Positions 1 through 11,172 of a stretch of 42,261 bases of DNA are shown here, piece after piece; the stretch's first letter is position 1; each line of letters opens with the position of its first letter. The translations under genes and the position numbers were made by a program. The notes below the pieces were generated by a model. The model was not told the origin of the DNA, ran no database searches, and saw only the letters and a list, made by a program, of their open reading frames with translations. The stretch comes from Gamarada debralockiae. Its lineage: Eukaryota; Ascomycota; Leotiomycetes; Helotiales; Hyphodiscaceae. Location of the stretch: positions 1 to 42,261 of the forward strand of contig NXFV01001649.1 of assembly GCA_002803225.1 (NCBI GenBank), given 5' to 3'.

Positions 1-233
1 CCTCTGACCCGAAGGGGCTCGAGGGGATCCCCCCCTTGAGGAGGTAGGCATCGGGCACGATAGTTCTATGAAGTATATACTTAGCATATGCTCACAGTAT
101 ACTGTCAAAGCTCAGCCAGGGTAGGAAAAAAGCCGTAATTTACTAGCGTGTTTTTCTATCCTGGTGGCGCTTTTCTCTACTCTGGGCCTGCTGGAACCCG
201 GGGTATTCATGGAGCGAGGTTGAAAGGGAAGCT

Positions 234-1272
234 ATGAAATCGACATGCACACCGACATCAGACGATGATTCAGATCAAAAGGGAACAGCAAAGACATCAA
301 TCCGAACGCCAGCTGTCGACGAGAGAATTGTTACTGTTGGAGCAAGAGCTATCTCAGATCAAGAACAGTATTCTGAACACTCTCTTCAGGATCATAATAC
401 AAAGGAAAGAGGCACTCTGCGAAGGCTTTGTATTGCTACAAAGAATTCGGTCTGCTTTGAACCGAGGGACAAGGCTTTCGGACTTTTGGGATTATCGCTG
501 GATGGTCCTGCTATGGTAGATTACTCAACAACACTTTTCACTCTATTCCAGGAAGCACTGCTCGCTGATAAGACACATTCGCTTGACACGGAATTTGCAC
601 AAAGTCTGCAACACTCGTTCGCAAGGTCATTATCCGACAAGATAGTTGAAGAAGTTTGACAGATGAAAGCTTTTTTGCTCCCCCACAAGTGGAGACTTCT
701 GAGACCTTGTCTACATTCGGATACGTCGTTGGGCGGTATTTTAAACTCTCGAAATGGCTTGGAAGGCGTGGTTGGGAATCCTGCTCCAAACTCTCAACTG
801 TGGCTGGGGTACCTACCAAGAACTGCGAAGGAGAAGCTTCGTCAAAGGTTCCGATTGCGCAATAAGGATTTGTATGGGGAACTCTAGCCTGAGCTTGAGG
901 CTGTTCAACCGAAAGCCTAATTTCGCATGGCATTGACGAGGGCAACATCTCAGCCTCCGGGTACCTTACCTAAACCCTTCATCTCCAATAACGCCTCTCA
1001 TTCACGACAGAGTACGCTTTTACAATGCGTCCGGCTTGCGAGTCTTCCACATTGATATGGTTAGCGAATATTCAGGAAGACTAGAGCGTTCCTGCGGCGT
1101 CGTGCCTGCGAATGCTTCACTCCACGATGTAATTTGCGTCTGCGACACTTCAAGCGCCAATCCACGAATTGTTGGAATTGGCGCAGTGCACTTCGTGCTG
1201 CGCTGGCAAGTGGATCGATATCATTGTTGGAAGGGCCCTTGTTCCTTCTCCGTGGAGGAATTTGCGAACTGA
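234..1272 (+). pseudogene. HET-domain protein C-terminal relic
   Basis: A 141-codon frame (234-659) contains FEPRDKAFGLLGLS followed by VDYSTTLFTLFQEAL. This matches the conserved end of the fungal HET (heterokaryon incompatibility) domain, usually xDPRDKxYALLGLA then a DYS motif. The frame stops at 657-659. A second stretch (1036-1272) carries GVVPANASLHDVICVC, which resembles the 'G..P....GD.V.V' segment found near the C-terminus of HET proteins. The N-terminal half of the HET domain is not present upstream, and the two stretches do not share one frame without breaks. I read this as a truncated, decayed HET gene at the window edge. It could instead be the 3' exons of a gene starting outside the window. 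HET proteins trigger cell death on non-self recognition in fungi; nothing here indicates activity. Confidence 0.4.
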
Positions 1273-2027
1273 ACCTAAAATGCATCTTTCTATCGGCCCT
1301 TTGATCCTGCAGATTCGTACGACAAAGAAGAGTATGTAAGGAGAACCGGTTGATAGAATAAAGCCTACAGCGGGTTTCAGCCGATCGGAGACTTTGAGGA
1401 TACTGGTATGCCGAATTCGCGTTACGGGTTGAACTTCAAATTACATGATAAAACACACCCGTATCCGACTATTAGAACCCACTCATACCCAAAGAGAGGA
1501 ATTCACGCGTCTTTAATTAAGTACTGCTCTTAAAACAATCCAAATGAATAAAAGAAAGCTATAAAATTAAAGACATTATATCTTATCTTTGTGCGTAGCG
1601 TTAATTATAGGCTTTGATTGCTAAATCTTTAGGCCTCCTTCGCTGAAAGTCAAGCCTGAAAAACCTGGTGCACCTTTATCAGAAATAATTCGAAAACAGA
1701 TATCATGCGAAAACGATATACCAATACGAAGATGTCCTTTTGTGACGCAGAGTGGTCATATGGGACTCGTTCCCAAGGGGCCTTTCATAGATCTACTCAT
1801 ATACATGAGATGGATGCCGGTGGCATCAGATCATAGTAACTCCGGACTGTATATCTGGATCTTCATTTCGTACAGTGTAGTAGCCCATTTGAGCCTTGAC
1901 AAAGAACATTGTTCACTCCCGGAGCAGAGATGAAAGTTTTCAAAACATTCACAATCATTGAAAGATTGATGGAGATAGAATCAAGTTATCTTTTCTGTGA
2001 GTATCGTTACCCCCTTTGCCTGATGGG
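1273..2027. other. gene-free stretch upstream of the phosphotransferase gene
   Basis: Only short unrelated frames occur here. No domain, RNA gene or repeat was recognised. It includes the upstream promoter region of the gene starting at 2213. Confidence 0.5.
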
Positions 2028-2059
2028 CACGTGTTTCAAATTTCGGGTGAATGACGTCG
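2028..2059 (+). promoter_or_regulatory. E-box (CACGTG) and CRE-like (TGACGTCG) pair
   Basis: CACGTG at 2028-2033 is followed by TTTCAAAT, and TGACGTCG lies at 2052-2059, about 155-185 bp before the ATG at 2213. In yeast, phospholipid genes are controlled by the bHLH pair Ino2/Ino4 through a related E-box (UAS-INO). The match here is only the E-box core plus AT-rich flank, so a regulatory role is inference. Confidence 0.3.
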
Positions 2060-2212
2060 TGTCTTTGTGTCGCGTGTTTCAAAATATTTTTTTCGTGATG
2101 AGACGAAGGCCACCACACCATAAAGACATCTTATTCCTGGGCGCAGGACTCGATAGACTCGAACAATTCTTTTCTTCGGCCTCACTATTGGGCAAATATA
2201 CAAACCGCCAAC

Positions 2213-3716
2213 ATGTTTTACGTCCGGCAAGAAAAGCTCCCGAACCTCAAACAGTACAAATACAGCTCAGTCGATCGGTCGCTGACATCGAAATATATTC
2301 TCAAGCCCTTTTATACGAATTTCGTGATAAAATGTTTCCCTATGTGGATGGCGCCGAACCTGATTACGCTGTCGGGCTTTTGCTTTGTGGTCGTGAATAT
2401 GATCACGCTGCTGTGGTATTGTCCTGGCCTTGATCAGGATTGTCCGCCTTGGGTGTATGCGAGTTGGGCTGTAGGGTTGTTTTTGTATCAGACGTTTGAT
2501 GCTGTTGATGGGACGCAGGCGTAAGTTTGCCATTCCATTTGCTTGTGAATAGGAGGAGAAGCGGGAATGAAAGAATGAAAGAACCGCAGCTGACTTGTGC
2601 ATGTGGCAGACGGCGAACGCATCAAAGTGGACCTCTAGGAGAGCTCTTTGACCACGGAGTCGACGCCCTCAATACATCCCTCGAATGTCTTATCTTCGCC
2701 GCCTCGCAGAACTTGGGAATGGGTTGGAAGACGGTTATGACGCTGTTTGCTTGTACGTTCTTCAACACCCCACCCTTTCTCCGAGCATCCGCTAATCAGA
2801 CGAATAAACAGCCCTCTTGACCTTCTATGTACAAACCTGGGACGAATACCACACGAAGACCCTCACACTTGGCATAGTCAATGGGCCCGTTGAAGGCATT
2901 TTGATCCTGGTCACTGTGTACGCATTCACAGCTATCAAAGGCGGCGCAAGTTTCTGGCAGCAATCGATGTTCCGTACCGTTGGAATTCCGAAGACTGCTT
3001 TCATACCCGAGTACATATATGAGTTGCCATTCAATGAGTGGTATATGGTCCAAGGAGCTGTTGTACTAGTTTTTAACACCATCCAGAGGTATTGCTTCCG
3101 ACCCTCCGGTCCTGCTGTGCAAAATGCTGACCTACCAGTTCCCAAAATGTAATCAAAGCACGTCGTGCCCGAGGCGACAAATCCCGATATGCGCTCGTCG
3201 GACTCCTCCCCTTCTTTGTGACCTGGACCCTGATCCCACTCTACCTGTACCTCAACCCCGACATTCTCTACAACCACCTCGTGCCCTTCGTCTTCTTCGC
3301 CGGTCTCATAAACGCTTACTCCGTGGGCCAAATTATCACAGCACATCTCGTCAAACTCGACTTCCCCTACCAAAATGTCCTCATCTTGCCGCTTGCATAT
3401 GGGGTGTTCGATAGCTTGGGTCCTTTTTTGCAGAGGAATATTGGAGTGGGATGGCCAAGTGCGCTGGGTGATGGCGGATACCAGGTTGCATATGTATTTT
3501 GTATGCTGGGAATAGCCATTGGTGTATATGGAAGCTTTGTTGTAAGGTTTTTTCTTTAAAATGCTGAAGAGGATGTGTACTGACCGAGAGGGATAGGTTG
3601 ATGTTATTGTTACGATCTGCGATTACCTTGATATTTGGTGCTTGACCATCAAGCATCCTTGGACCGAGGAGAAGGAAGCGATGTCGAAGAAGGAGGAGTT
3701 AAAGAAGGCGAAGTGA
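2213..3716 (+). CDS. CPT1: cholinephosphotransferase / ethanolaminephosphotransferase
   Basis: Integral membrane enzyme that transfers phosphocholine or phosphoethanolamine from its CDP derivative to diacylglycerol, the last step of the Kennedy pathway (ER/Golgi membrane). Five exons: 2213-2520, 2610-2752, 2812-3088, 3139-3541 and 3597-3716, giving 416 aa, the normal family length. All introns are GT..AG and 50-89 bp. The CDP-alcohol phosphatidyltransferase signature DG-x2-AR-x8-G-x3-D-x3-D is complete at about residues 99-121 and is interrupted by intron 1 inside the Ala codon (DGTQA/RRT, then GELFDHGVD). Further conserved blocks are FYVQTWDEYHTKTLTLGIV, the NVIKARRARGDKSRYALVG loop and a C-terminal DYLDIWCLTIKHPW. 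Multiple hydrophobic segments are present. The start MFYVRQEKLPNL fits fungal homologues. Sequence does not decide between choline and ethanolamine preference, so the symbol stands for the CPT1/EPT1 pair. Confidence 0.95.
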
Positions 3717-4392
3717 GTGCATTGTATGCGATATGATATGATACCCTGTGTGGAAGAGAGCGACGAGTATAGAGTTTGAGGTATGATAGAGTTATGCATC
3801 AGCATCATCAATTGGGGTTCTACTATGGGGGCCTCAAGTCATCTGTTAGCGGAATCAATTCCGCCTTGATTCCCTTTTTTCTCTTCAGCACAGGCCACTC
3901 GCAAGTCTGCGAGATAATATTGTCTAACGATTTGCGAATGAATAAACTTTCCCTCATCCAACTCTATCCAATAAAATCATTCAATCAAACACGAATTGGA
4001 ATTGGAATTTGGAATTTGTTCTCAGCTTCCCGTTTTCGGACAACTCACCCCTGGTCTCCCCGCATTCTGACTGGCAGGCACAACGGCATGGCGTCGACCT
4101 TGGATCACGAACATGGCTAGGCTGATGGATTGTTCCGAATCTTATGCAGGCCATTCCTATTCTTACTCTGGTGATATCGCCAAGAATTCTCTGGGGATAC
4201 GAGAGGCCATTTTAACATGGAGCTTTAAGTGCAGCCTCCCGTCTCCCTTGTGGTTGCACATTCCGAGCCCTTCACACACTGTCGCTTTCTTTCTCAAGCA
4301 TTCATTACAAATCCAAGTGCTGAGGACTCTTCAAGTCTCCAATCGACACATCCTTCACCCTAAACAATAACTCCTCGGACCACAACACCAGG
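3717..4392. other. intergenic region
   Basis: This is the 3' region of the phosphotransferase gene and the promoter of the cupredoxin gene. A pyrimidine-rich run lies close to the ATG at 4393, as is common in fungal promoters. No gene was recognised. Confidence 0.5.
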
Positions 4393-5263
4393 ATGCATTC
4401 ATTCCTCATTCTCGCTGCTCTGGCAGCCACAGCAGCCGCCAAGACAGTCGTTATCAACGTCGGCCAAAGCGGCCTCTCATTCAGTCCCGACTCTAGCACC
4501 GCAGATGTAGGCGACACGCTTGAGTTCCATTTCTTCGGCAGCATCCACTCCGCTGTACAAGGTGATTTCGCAACACCTTGCCAGATGAGTGCTTCTGGCT
4601 TCGACTCCGGGACTATCAATAACAAAGGTGATGGCAGTGTAAGTGCTCAATCTATTGCTTTCCATATAATGTAGCAAGACCCAAAGGCTAACAATCTGAC
4701 AGGGCAGCGTCTTCCAAGTCATGGTCACGAGCACCGATCCGATTTGGTTCTTTTGCGGCACACCAGGCCATTGCCAGGGCGGCATGGCAGGCGTGGTCAA
4801 CCCTCCTTCTTCAGGCGACACATTGGCTAGTTACAAGTCCAGTGCAGCGGGAACGACCACGCAGTCGGGAGGCAAATTGCAGGGAGGGGTCGTGGTGCCT
4901 GTTCCTAGTGGCGGAGGAAGCTCCAGCGTTGCTTCGTCGACTCCTGCCTCTTCCTCTTCTCCTTCCTCTTCTGCTTCTGCTTCTGTAGCTCCGACCTCCA
5001 GCACAGTGGTGGCAAAGTCTACGCCACCAGTCTCGGGCTCAGCTCCTGTTGGAACCGCGACGGCATCAGGCACATCCGTGGTATCGTCTTCATCCAATGT
5101 TTCGGCCTCGAGTTCGCAGACTGTTGGGCTTTCAAGCTCTGCTACTTCTAGTGGCCTGTCATCTCCAACCGCAACGACGAGCGGAGGATCAAATACAGTG
5201 GGTAGATATGGACTTGCGAGTGTCTTCGTCGCTGTTTTTGGTGTTTTGGTGGCGTTTATGTGA
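4393..5263 (+). CDS. secreted serine-rich cupredoxin, probably GPI-anchored
   Basis: Two exons, 4393-4638 and 4703-5263, with a 64-bp intron beginning GTAAGT; 268 aa. Residues 1-16 are a signal peptide (MHSFLILAALAATAAA). Residues 17-113 form a plastocyanin-like domain: GDTLEFHFFGSIHSA supplies His52, and WFFCGTPGHCQGGM supplies Cys100, His105 and Met110. This His...Cys-x4-His-x4-Met arrangement is that of a type-1 copper site. Cys63 and Cys106 could form a disulfide. Residues of about 140-250 are Ser/Thr/Ala/Pro-rich, like an O-glycosylated wall stalk, and the protein ends in a hydrophobic tail (LASVFVAVFGVLVAFM) preceded by small residues, as expected for GPI attachment. The family is usually annotated as 'extracellular serine-rich protein'. 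Function is unknown; cell-surface copper binding or redox activity is inference. Confidence 0.88.
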
Positions 5264-5656
5264 TGTTAAGTGGAAGGCCCTGCTGTAGAGTTGGGTGTGT
5301 ACCCGAATGGAATTTGACGGACGGTAGCGATATCGATTCAGCTGTTTTCGAAGGTGTTTTAAATTTACTCGTCGCCTGAGAAGGATCATTTTCAGCGCTC
5401 AATTTAATTGGGCGGATTGGCAACGCGCTAGATAGCGTTTTCTTGGATTCAATGTCCTGTGGGATTGGTTGGATCTATTTTGGGAGCTTCGAGCTCTGAT
5501 TTTCAACGCTACGAGTGCCGCATCAGCACTTGGAGTCGCGATCAGTCTCACATCAGATCTCAGAACTCTAAATAAATAACCTCGGACTCTCTTCGTTACA
5601 CCTTCACGATCTCGAGATATATTTGAATTGAAGCGGTGAAGTCACAAAGCTTTAAA
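5264..5656. other. intergenic region
   Basis: Short spacer between the cupredoxin stop and the methyltransferase ATG. No conserved element was recognised. Confidence 0.5.
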
Positions 5657-6801
5657 ATGACATCCAACAAATTTGGCCTCGTCAATGGCACTCAGAATGA
5701 CAATTATATCTTCTCAAATAGTGGATACGCTGCCACTGCAAGGTACGTTTTTTACCCAGCACTTCCCTCTATTTAATCGCCGACAGGAAGTAATTCCTTC
5801 TCTTTGGTTTATGACTTAATCGTTCACACAGACTAAACTTCCAATACTATCTCTGGGCGGCCCAGACAGGATATCAGATTAGCCCATCTATCCCCATCGA
5901 CAAAGGCAATCTCCACATCGCCGACGTGGGAACTGGGACTGGGTACTCATAATCCATGTCCCCTACACTTTAAGTAACACCGAATCGCTGATCGCTCTTC
6001 AGCATCTGGCTCGTCGACCTCAGCCGCTTGGTTCCTGCTTCCACCACGCTCCACGGCTTCGATCTCAAAACCGATCTGCTACCTCGTTCAGAGTGGGTGC
6101 CACCTAATGTCAGCTTTCATCACCTCAACGTTTTCGAACCCGTTCCAGAACAGTTTGTCGGAAAGTATGATGTCGTGCACATCCGATTTTTTGCACCTGT
6201 CGTGCAGCAAGGAGATCCTTCTGCTGTCATCAAGACCGCTTTGAGATTGCTGAGTATATTCCCTTGCACCTAAAAACTTGACAATTCACGCTGACCATAT
6301 GTCTTTAAGAACCAGGAGGACTTCTCCAATGGGACGAACGAGATCTCGAAATGAAAATCCTAGGTGAACTATCCGAAAACACACGAGCCATGGAAGCACT
6401 AGTCACCGAAGTTAGAGATATAGGCAAGCATCGCGGGAGTGATTTCAAGTAAGCATCTTTCATACCCGGCCCGACTTCCTCCTTCAACTATTCGTTATCA
6501 TAGCACTAAACTCGCCCTGGAATCTAGATGGATACCTACACTCGACCAATACTTCAAGTCTCATGGGTTAGAGATTGTGAGCTTTGAGAAACATGCTACG
6601 CCAACGGAGATGTTGGGCTATACCCAGGACCTCCAGTTCCAGACGGTGGAGGAGGCGAGTTATGGGTTGGATAGGATGCGTGGGAAGGCTTTTGGGGAGG
6701 CGTTGAGGGAGAAGGTCTGGAATGCTTATGAGGAACATAAAGTTCATGGAACGGTTGCTCCGGCGGACCTGGTAGTCTGTGTTGGGAGGAAGGCACTTTG
6801 A
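5657..6801 (+). CDS. class I SAM-dependent methyltransferase (LaeA/UMTA-like)
   Basis: Five exons: 5657-5742, 5832-5942, 6003-6253, 6310-6448 and 6504-6801, giving 294 aa. Motif I of the Rossmann SAM-binding fold reads ADVGTGTGIWLVDL at about residues 60-73 and is rebuilt across intron 2 (GTGTG/IW). Later blocks include YDVVHIRFF (motif II/III region) and LLKPGGLLQWDE, rebuilt across intron 3. The N-terminus (NDNYIFSNSGYAATARLNFQ, then YYLW and a 'SPSIPI' motif) is the usual lead-in of fungal UMTA-type methyltransferases, which are frequent in secondary-metabolite loci. The protein is soluble with no signal peptide. The substrate cannot be told. Neighbours downstream are decayed transporter and reductase genes, so this may be a surviving member of a former cluster; that is inference. 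Confidence 0.9.
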
Positions 6802-7214
6802 GAGAGGCCTGGACAGTCATCCATATTCATTGAAATGGACTTCGTTAGCCCCGAATCGAAAATCGAAGACCCGCTGATATATGCGGATGCAGTCCCTCCT
6901 GGTCAGACAAGCTTGCCTCCAGCGATGAGGAAATGCCGGGGAGCGATAGTTTTCTTGTATCGAAATGGAAGTGAGGAGGGGGTACAGTGGACGCTGACCG
7001 AGGCAGAAGGCGATCGAAGAACGTAGTGTGAAGTAGTCACTGGCATGATAATGATGAAAAATTTGGACACTGACATCTGAAATATTGGTATGAGTCAAGA
7101 TACAGAGAGGCCTAACCAACACACTCGGTTCTGGAATCATCCCAACTTCTATCAACACTCCAGTCAAGTTCAGAGGGTTGAATTCTGGGCTCATTCATTA
7201 AGAAGGACATAAAT
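6802..7214. other. intergenic region
   Basis: Spacer between the methyltransferase and the dead transporter; the two point towards each other. No feature was recognised. Confidence 0.5.
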
Positions 7215-7900
7215 CTACTCCACCACAGACACCAAACTCGTCTCCTTGAATTTCCTCGGCGGAATCCCACGATTCCACAACTCATCAATCTCAATGTACG
7301 TTCTTCCCATCGTCTCCGGAATCATAAAGGATATATATACAACAGCAAAAACCGACACACCGCCAAACACAAAGGGAATCTTGCCACCCATATTCCCCTG
7401 ATCAGGATTAATCGCATACGGCAACGAAAAGCCGCAAATACACGCACTAAGCACATCCATCATTGTCGCAAGCGCCTGGAAAGGGACGCGGAGTAAGGAA
7501 GACGGGTCCTTAGGGATGATAAGCCAGGCAGCTGAGCCGATTGTAGCTTGGTAGACGAACGACCAGATTCCCATGAAGGCGACTTGGCTCAGTTTGCGCT
7601 TGAGATGGAGATGCAAAAGCCATGATGCTCATGAGGAAGAGTGTTATGCAGAGGATTAGAGCGCGCTACAGAAGGGTGCCGCGACGGCCGAATTTCTCCA
7701 CTAGGGACCAGCTGGACAAGTTGCCGACTACCACGAAGTTTGGTGTATACTAGCTGTATGATTGTGAAGGGGACGGCGCTGCTTGCAGCTCATACATCCG
7801 ATGACCTAGGAGTTGCCGCATGCATTTTGGATGAAGTTGACGCTAACGCAGATGAGGGCGCGCTTGATGTGGGGGGTTTTTTTTTTTGAAACATACTGTG
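7215..7900 (-). pseudogene. MFS sugar transporter, broken C-terminal half
   Basis: A 133-codon reverse frame (7616-7215) reads as the end of a fungal sugar/alpha-glucoside permease: QATIGSAAWLIIPKDPSS, GGKIPFVFGGVSVFAVVY, and the family hallmark PETMGRTYIEIDELW (normally PETKGRTYxEIDELF). Upstream on the same strand the match continues in another frame with FVVVGNLSSWSLVEKFGRRG and RALILCITLFLMSIMAF, but an in-frame TAG lies at 7666-7668, and a frameshift is needed near 7620 to join the parts. Before that, KRALICVSVNFIQNACGNS (about 7870-7810) resembles the family's 'RRTEIxCxVWxIQNLCGNS' segment and is again followed by a stop. The N-terminal six membrane segments are missing. I therefore call it a decayed, truncated transporter gene. 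A poly-T tract at about 7877-7887 marks the truncated end. Confidence 0.8.
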
Positions 7901-8049
7901 AAAGTTCCTTGGGATTCGTTGTCTTCGCTTGTCGAGCAAGAGAGTCGTGGATCTCAGCCCGATGGCCATCAACGTCGTAAACCCCTCTCTACCTCTCACC
8001 ACCTCTGAGCATGACTGGTATCGAACACCAGGACATCAGTGAAACGCAT

Positions 8050-8610
8050 CGTATTTACGTCATATTATGACCATCGTCTTGTCAACAGATAGAAAGCAGA
8101 CAGTTTCCGAGAAAGACTGCAATGAGGAGGCTGCTGCTGCCGCCGAGAAGCCAGGTACCTCAAAGAATTCTGCTTCCCAGGTGCTGGCTGAGAAAGGTAG
8201 GGCTTTACCTCTTCTGGCATCATCTTCAAATACTATTTAGTTAAAATGATTGGATAGCTGTCTGGGAGTTCTATAACGAGCACAAATCCTCAATGGCGTG
8301 GGATATCACAGTCCTCAACCCACCCTTCATCTCCGACGCAGGTCATCCTCTCCCTCTCAATCCACCATGTACTGACTCATCCTAGCCGGGTATCCACCCC
8401 CACATCAATTCCCCAGATCTCCGTTCCGTTTGTAATTCCTTGTGCGATGTTGTGATCATCAAGGGCCCCTCAGCAAGCTGGGACACGGCTGGGTCGATGT
8501 CCGTGATGTTGCCGAAGCGCACGTGCTGAGCCTAGAAGAGGGAACGCAGGAGGGGAGAGGATCATTGTCTCTGCGGGAGGTTTTGATTTGTTTAACTGTG
8601 TTTGGATACT
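8050..8610 (+). pseudogene. NAD(P)-dependent epimerase/reductase relic (GRE2-like)
   Basis: Recognisable pieces of an extended short-chain dehydrogenase of the dihydroflavonol-reductase/Gre2 type occur in order. SASQVLAEKA joins after an apparent intron (8197-8257) to VWEFYNEHKSSMAWDITVLN, then PPFISDA. IHPHINSPDLRSVCNSLCD follows a second apparent intron, then LGHGWVDVRDVAEAHVLSLE, then RIIVSAGGF. The last three pieces lie in three different frames, so at least two frameshifts are needed (about 8465 and 8565). The catalytic Tyr-x3-Lys appears to be lost: the aligned segment reads NSASQ. The N-terminal Rossmann half with the GxxGxxG motif is not found upstream. It lies next to, and opposite in strand to, the dead sugar transporter. 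Confidence 0.75.
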
Positions 8611-8769
8611 GAGCAACAAACTGACATGCAAGGGGAATCGTTGGTTCAAATTACTATACAGGATTGAGTGGTGCAAAATACCAATCTTAAGTATTGTTTG
8701 GCTTGATGTCCTCGATTATCTAGGACATTAAAGAGTAAAGTGCTGCATCACTAGAAACTTAGCAGAGCA

Positions 8770-11172
8770 TCACTCCTGCTTCAAGTTTAATTCAACCCCC
8801 GCATACAAACGTCCCTCAACCGGCTCAGTAACAGGCAAGCTACTGAAACAACAATGCCCAACATAATCATCCACCACCACGCCCCATTTCAGCGGCAGCA
8901 AAGCACTCTCAGTGTCTTGCGGAACCCGATGGCATGCAGCACTAATCGCAGCACTGCAACTGCCAACAAGTGGTATACCTGGCGGATATCGACGGAATCC
9001 CATTATGAAACTTGCGAGGATAGAGATCGCGCCTACAATGATTGCGCAGAATATCGCAATGCAGGAGAAGCCCACTTTGGCAAAAGACTGGAGTTCGTCG
9101 ACGCTTCCGAGATCGTTGCGAACGGTGACGAGGGCGAGGAAGAGCGACTGGGATATGAGCCAGTGGAGAGTGCCGGATAGGATCATTAGAGGCTTTTCGT
9201 AGATTAGATTTAGGTTATGTTTTGATTCCTTGCCCATGGTTGAAGTTAGAAAGACTCACAATTCCGTATTTGTAAGGCAGCTGAAGGAAGTACGTTGAAC
9301 GTTGACTTCCCCGGGGGTCCGTGACTCGCAACGGCTTCCGAGTGTGACCATACTTACTCCACTCGTTGGCGCCCAGAAAGCTGGAGTACAAGCCGTTGTA
9401 AAACAAGTAGAGGAAAGAGAGAATGGTTTGCGGAAGATTGGCAAAAAGAACAGTTGGTAGAAGTCCACCGGTTTCGAGATTCACTATGGAGTTAGGACTG
9501 ACGGTCCCAAAACCCAAAGTGTAGAGCGCTGAGATCTGGGTTGTTCCAAGGGTAGTCGTCCCGGATACAAAGCAGGCTATTCCAACTATCATGACGCATA
9601 GGCACCTATCTAGTGTCAAAACGGGGACAACAGCAAAAAGAACGGATTTCTTACAGAATATAGCAGGTGAGCCAACGCTTCCAGCTCGTGGCTTTGATCC
9701 AAAAATGTTTCCTTGGAACCCATTGTTTTGCTGGCTGAATTCTCCAGTCTCCCCGGAGCTTGAGGATATCTTCTCTTGTGCTGAGACATATTCCTGCAGT
9801 ATAGGGATCTGGCCTCTCTAGAAACGAGGCAATTGCATCACCTACTGTGACCAAAGTCGGTGTCTTGTGAGCTAAAAGTACCAAGACGATAACAATCACC
9901 TTGACGAAATTTGCTACAATAACGATCAACATTATCGGAAGGCTGAAGCGTAGACTGCATTCTTCCGGGACGACTTCGACCATGCAATAAGCAATGGTAT
10001 CGGACGTAGTCCCAATTGTCCAGTTACCCGCCCCAGCAATTGCGATAGATAAAGTACAAATGGCACCATGCTCCCTGTACGGGGACGCGTCCCATACAGC
10101 CATATAGTCCCCGTCGGGATACTCACCACATATCCATGAATATGGAAGTTGGTCGAGGGGACTCCAGCTGTTGAAACTGAACGCATCGTCTTGCCATGTG
10201 TAGTTCGCGGGAGCATTTGAAACCAACAGTACATTTCGAGCCTTGCTAACATAAGTCGAAGCGTACTCAGCCATACATGCTGCAGAATCGTATTTGACTA
10301 GAGATCCGTTTACTGCAGCTGTGTGCATCTCATTGATAACTTCTAACTCGTCCGGCGAATGCTGGGTGCTGTTGATGACGGCGGTGGGGAGCAAGAAGTT
10401 TTCGCTGACTTCTATATAGTCATATTCGTTTGCTGACAGTGATTGGAAAATAGCAGTGTTGTATCTGTGAGGCTAGTCAGGGGTTCGGGTATTGACATTT
10501 GGAGCCTCTGGATTTTGCAGAAAAGGAACGTACAAGAGGTGCAAAGGGATAGAGCTGATTGCCAGAAGAGCCCACCAAAAAACCCGACTCCGTTTGATGT
10601 ATTGCAAATTTCTGATACCAGGTACTCCGATGTCTAGCCATTGCGAAGCTCGATGAGCATTATCGACTTCATTCCGAGTTGGGCTACTAATGACTTGCAT
10701 AGTATCTGCAGGCTGTGAGCCTGACGGACGAGAAAGCTCAGGGGGACACACTTACAGTTGCTAGCACTGAGTAATAATGTACTCAAGACGTTGATGCCAA
10801 TATGTAGCCAGAAACTCATCCGAGCCGTCTTTATACAGCTCCCAGTGTAGAGATACGACATGCCGCCATCCACATGGTTTTTCGTGCTAGCCCATACTGT
10901 CAAGACAATATTTAAAGTACAGACTGCTGCTGCAACCGATGCCCAAAGAAGCACACCAGCTCTCCAACCCGTGAAACTGCGCAAAAACTTTGGTTTCAAG
11001 GAATGTTTCCAGCTTCGGGATTTTGGTTGCTGGCGATTGTTCTCCAAGCAGCCCCGTCTATGAAGCGTCAATAATAATTAGTGAGATTGAATAATCAATT
11101 TGCCAGCTCTTACCTCTGCGTTGCAGCCACATCATAATTCTCGCTCACGAGCATTTGCTGTTTGGCTGACAT
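8770..11172 (-). CDS. DUF6536-family polytopic membrane protein
   Basis: Six exons on the reverse strand: 11172-11114, 11057-10756, 10705-10534, 10464-9655, 9605-9260 and 9192-8770. All introns are 49-69 bp, and the joined frame gives 703 aa. The start MSAKQQMLVSEN has an in-frame stop upstream. The DUF6536 domain begins at FTGWRAGVLLWASVAA and continues with GSCIKTARMSFWLHIGINVL, SASNY/TMQVISSPTRNEVD (across intron 2), KASQWLDIGVP-like RASQWLDIGVPGIRNL, and PLHLLYNTAIF (across intron 3). The C-terminal half has several more hydrophobic segments, including LPYKYGI/PLMILSGTLHWL across intron 5. The family is restricted to fungi and has no assigned biochemical role. Length and domain order look normal, and no disabling change is seen. 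Confidence 0.9.

Noticed and set aside
1..60. CTCGAGGGGATCC near the start, looking like a cloning linker
   Set aside because: XhoI and BamHI sites can occur by chance, and the flanking sequence is not vector-like; evidence is too weak.
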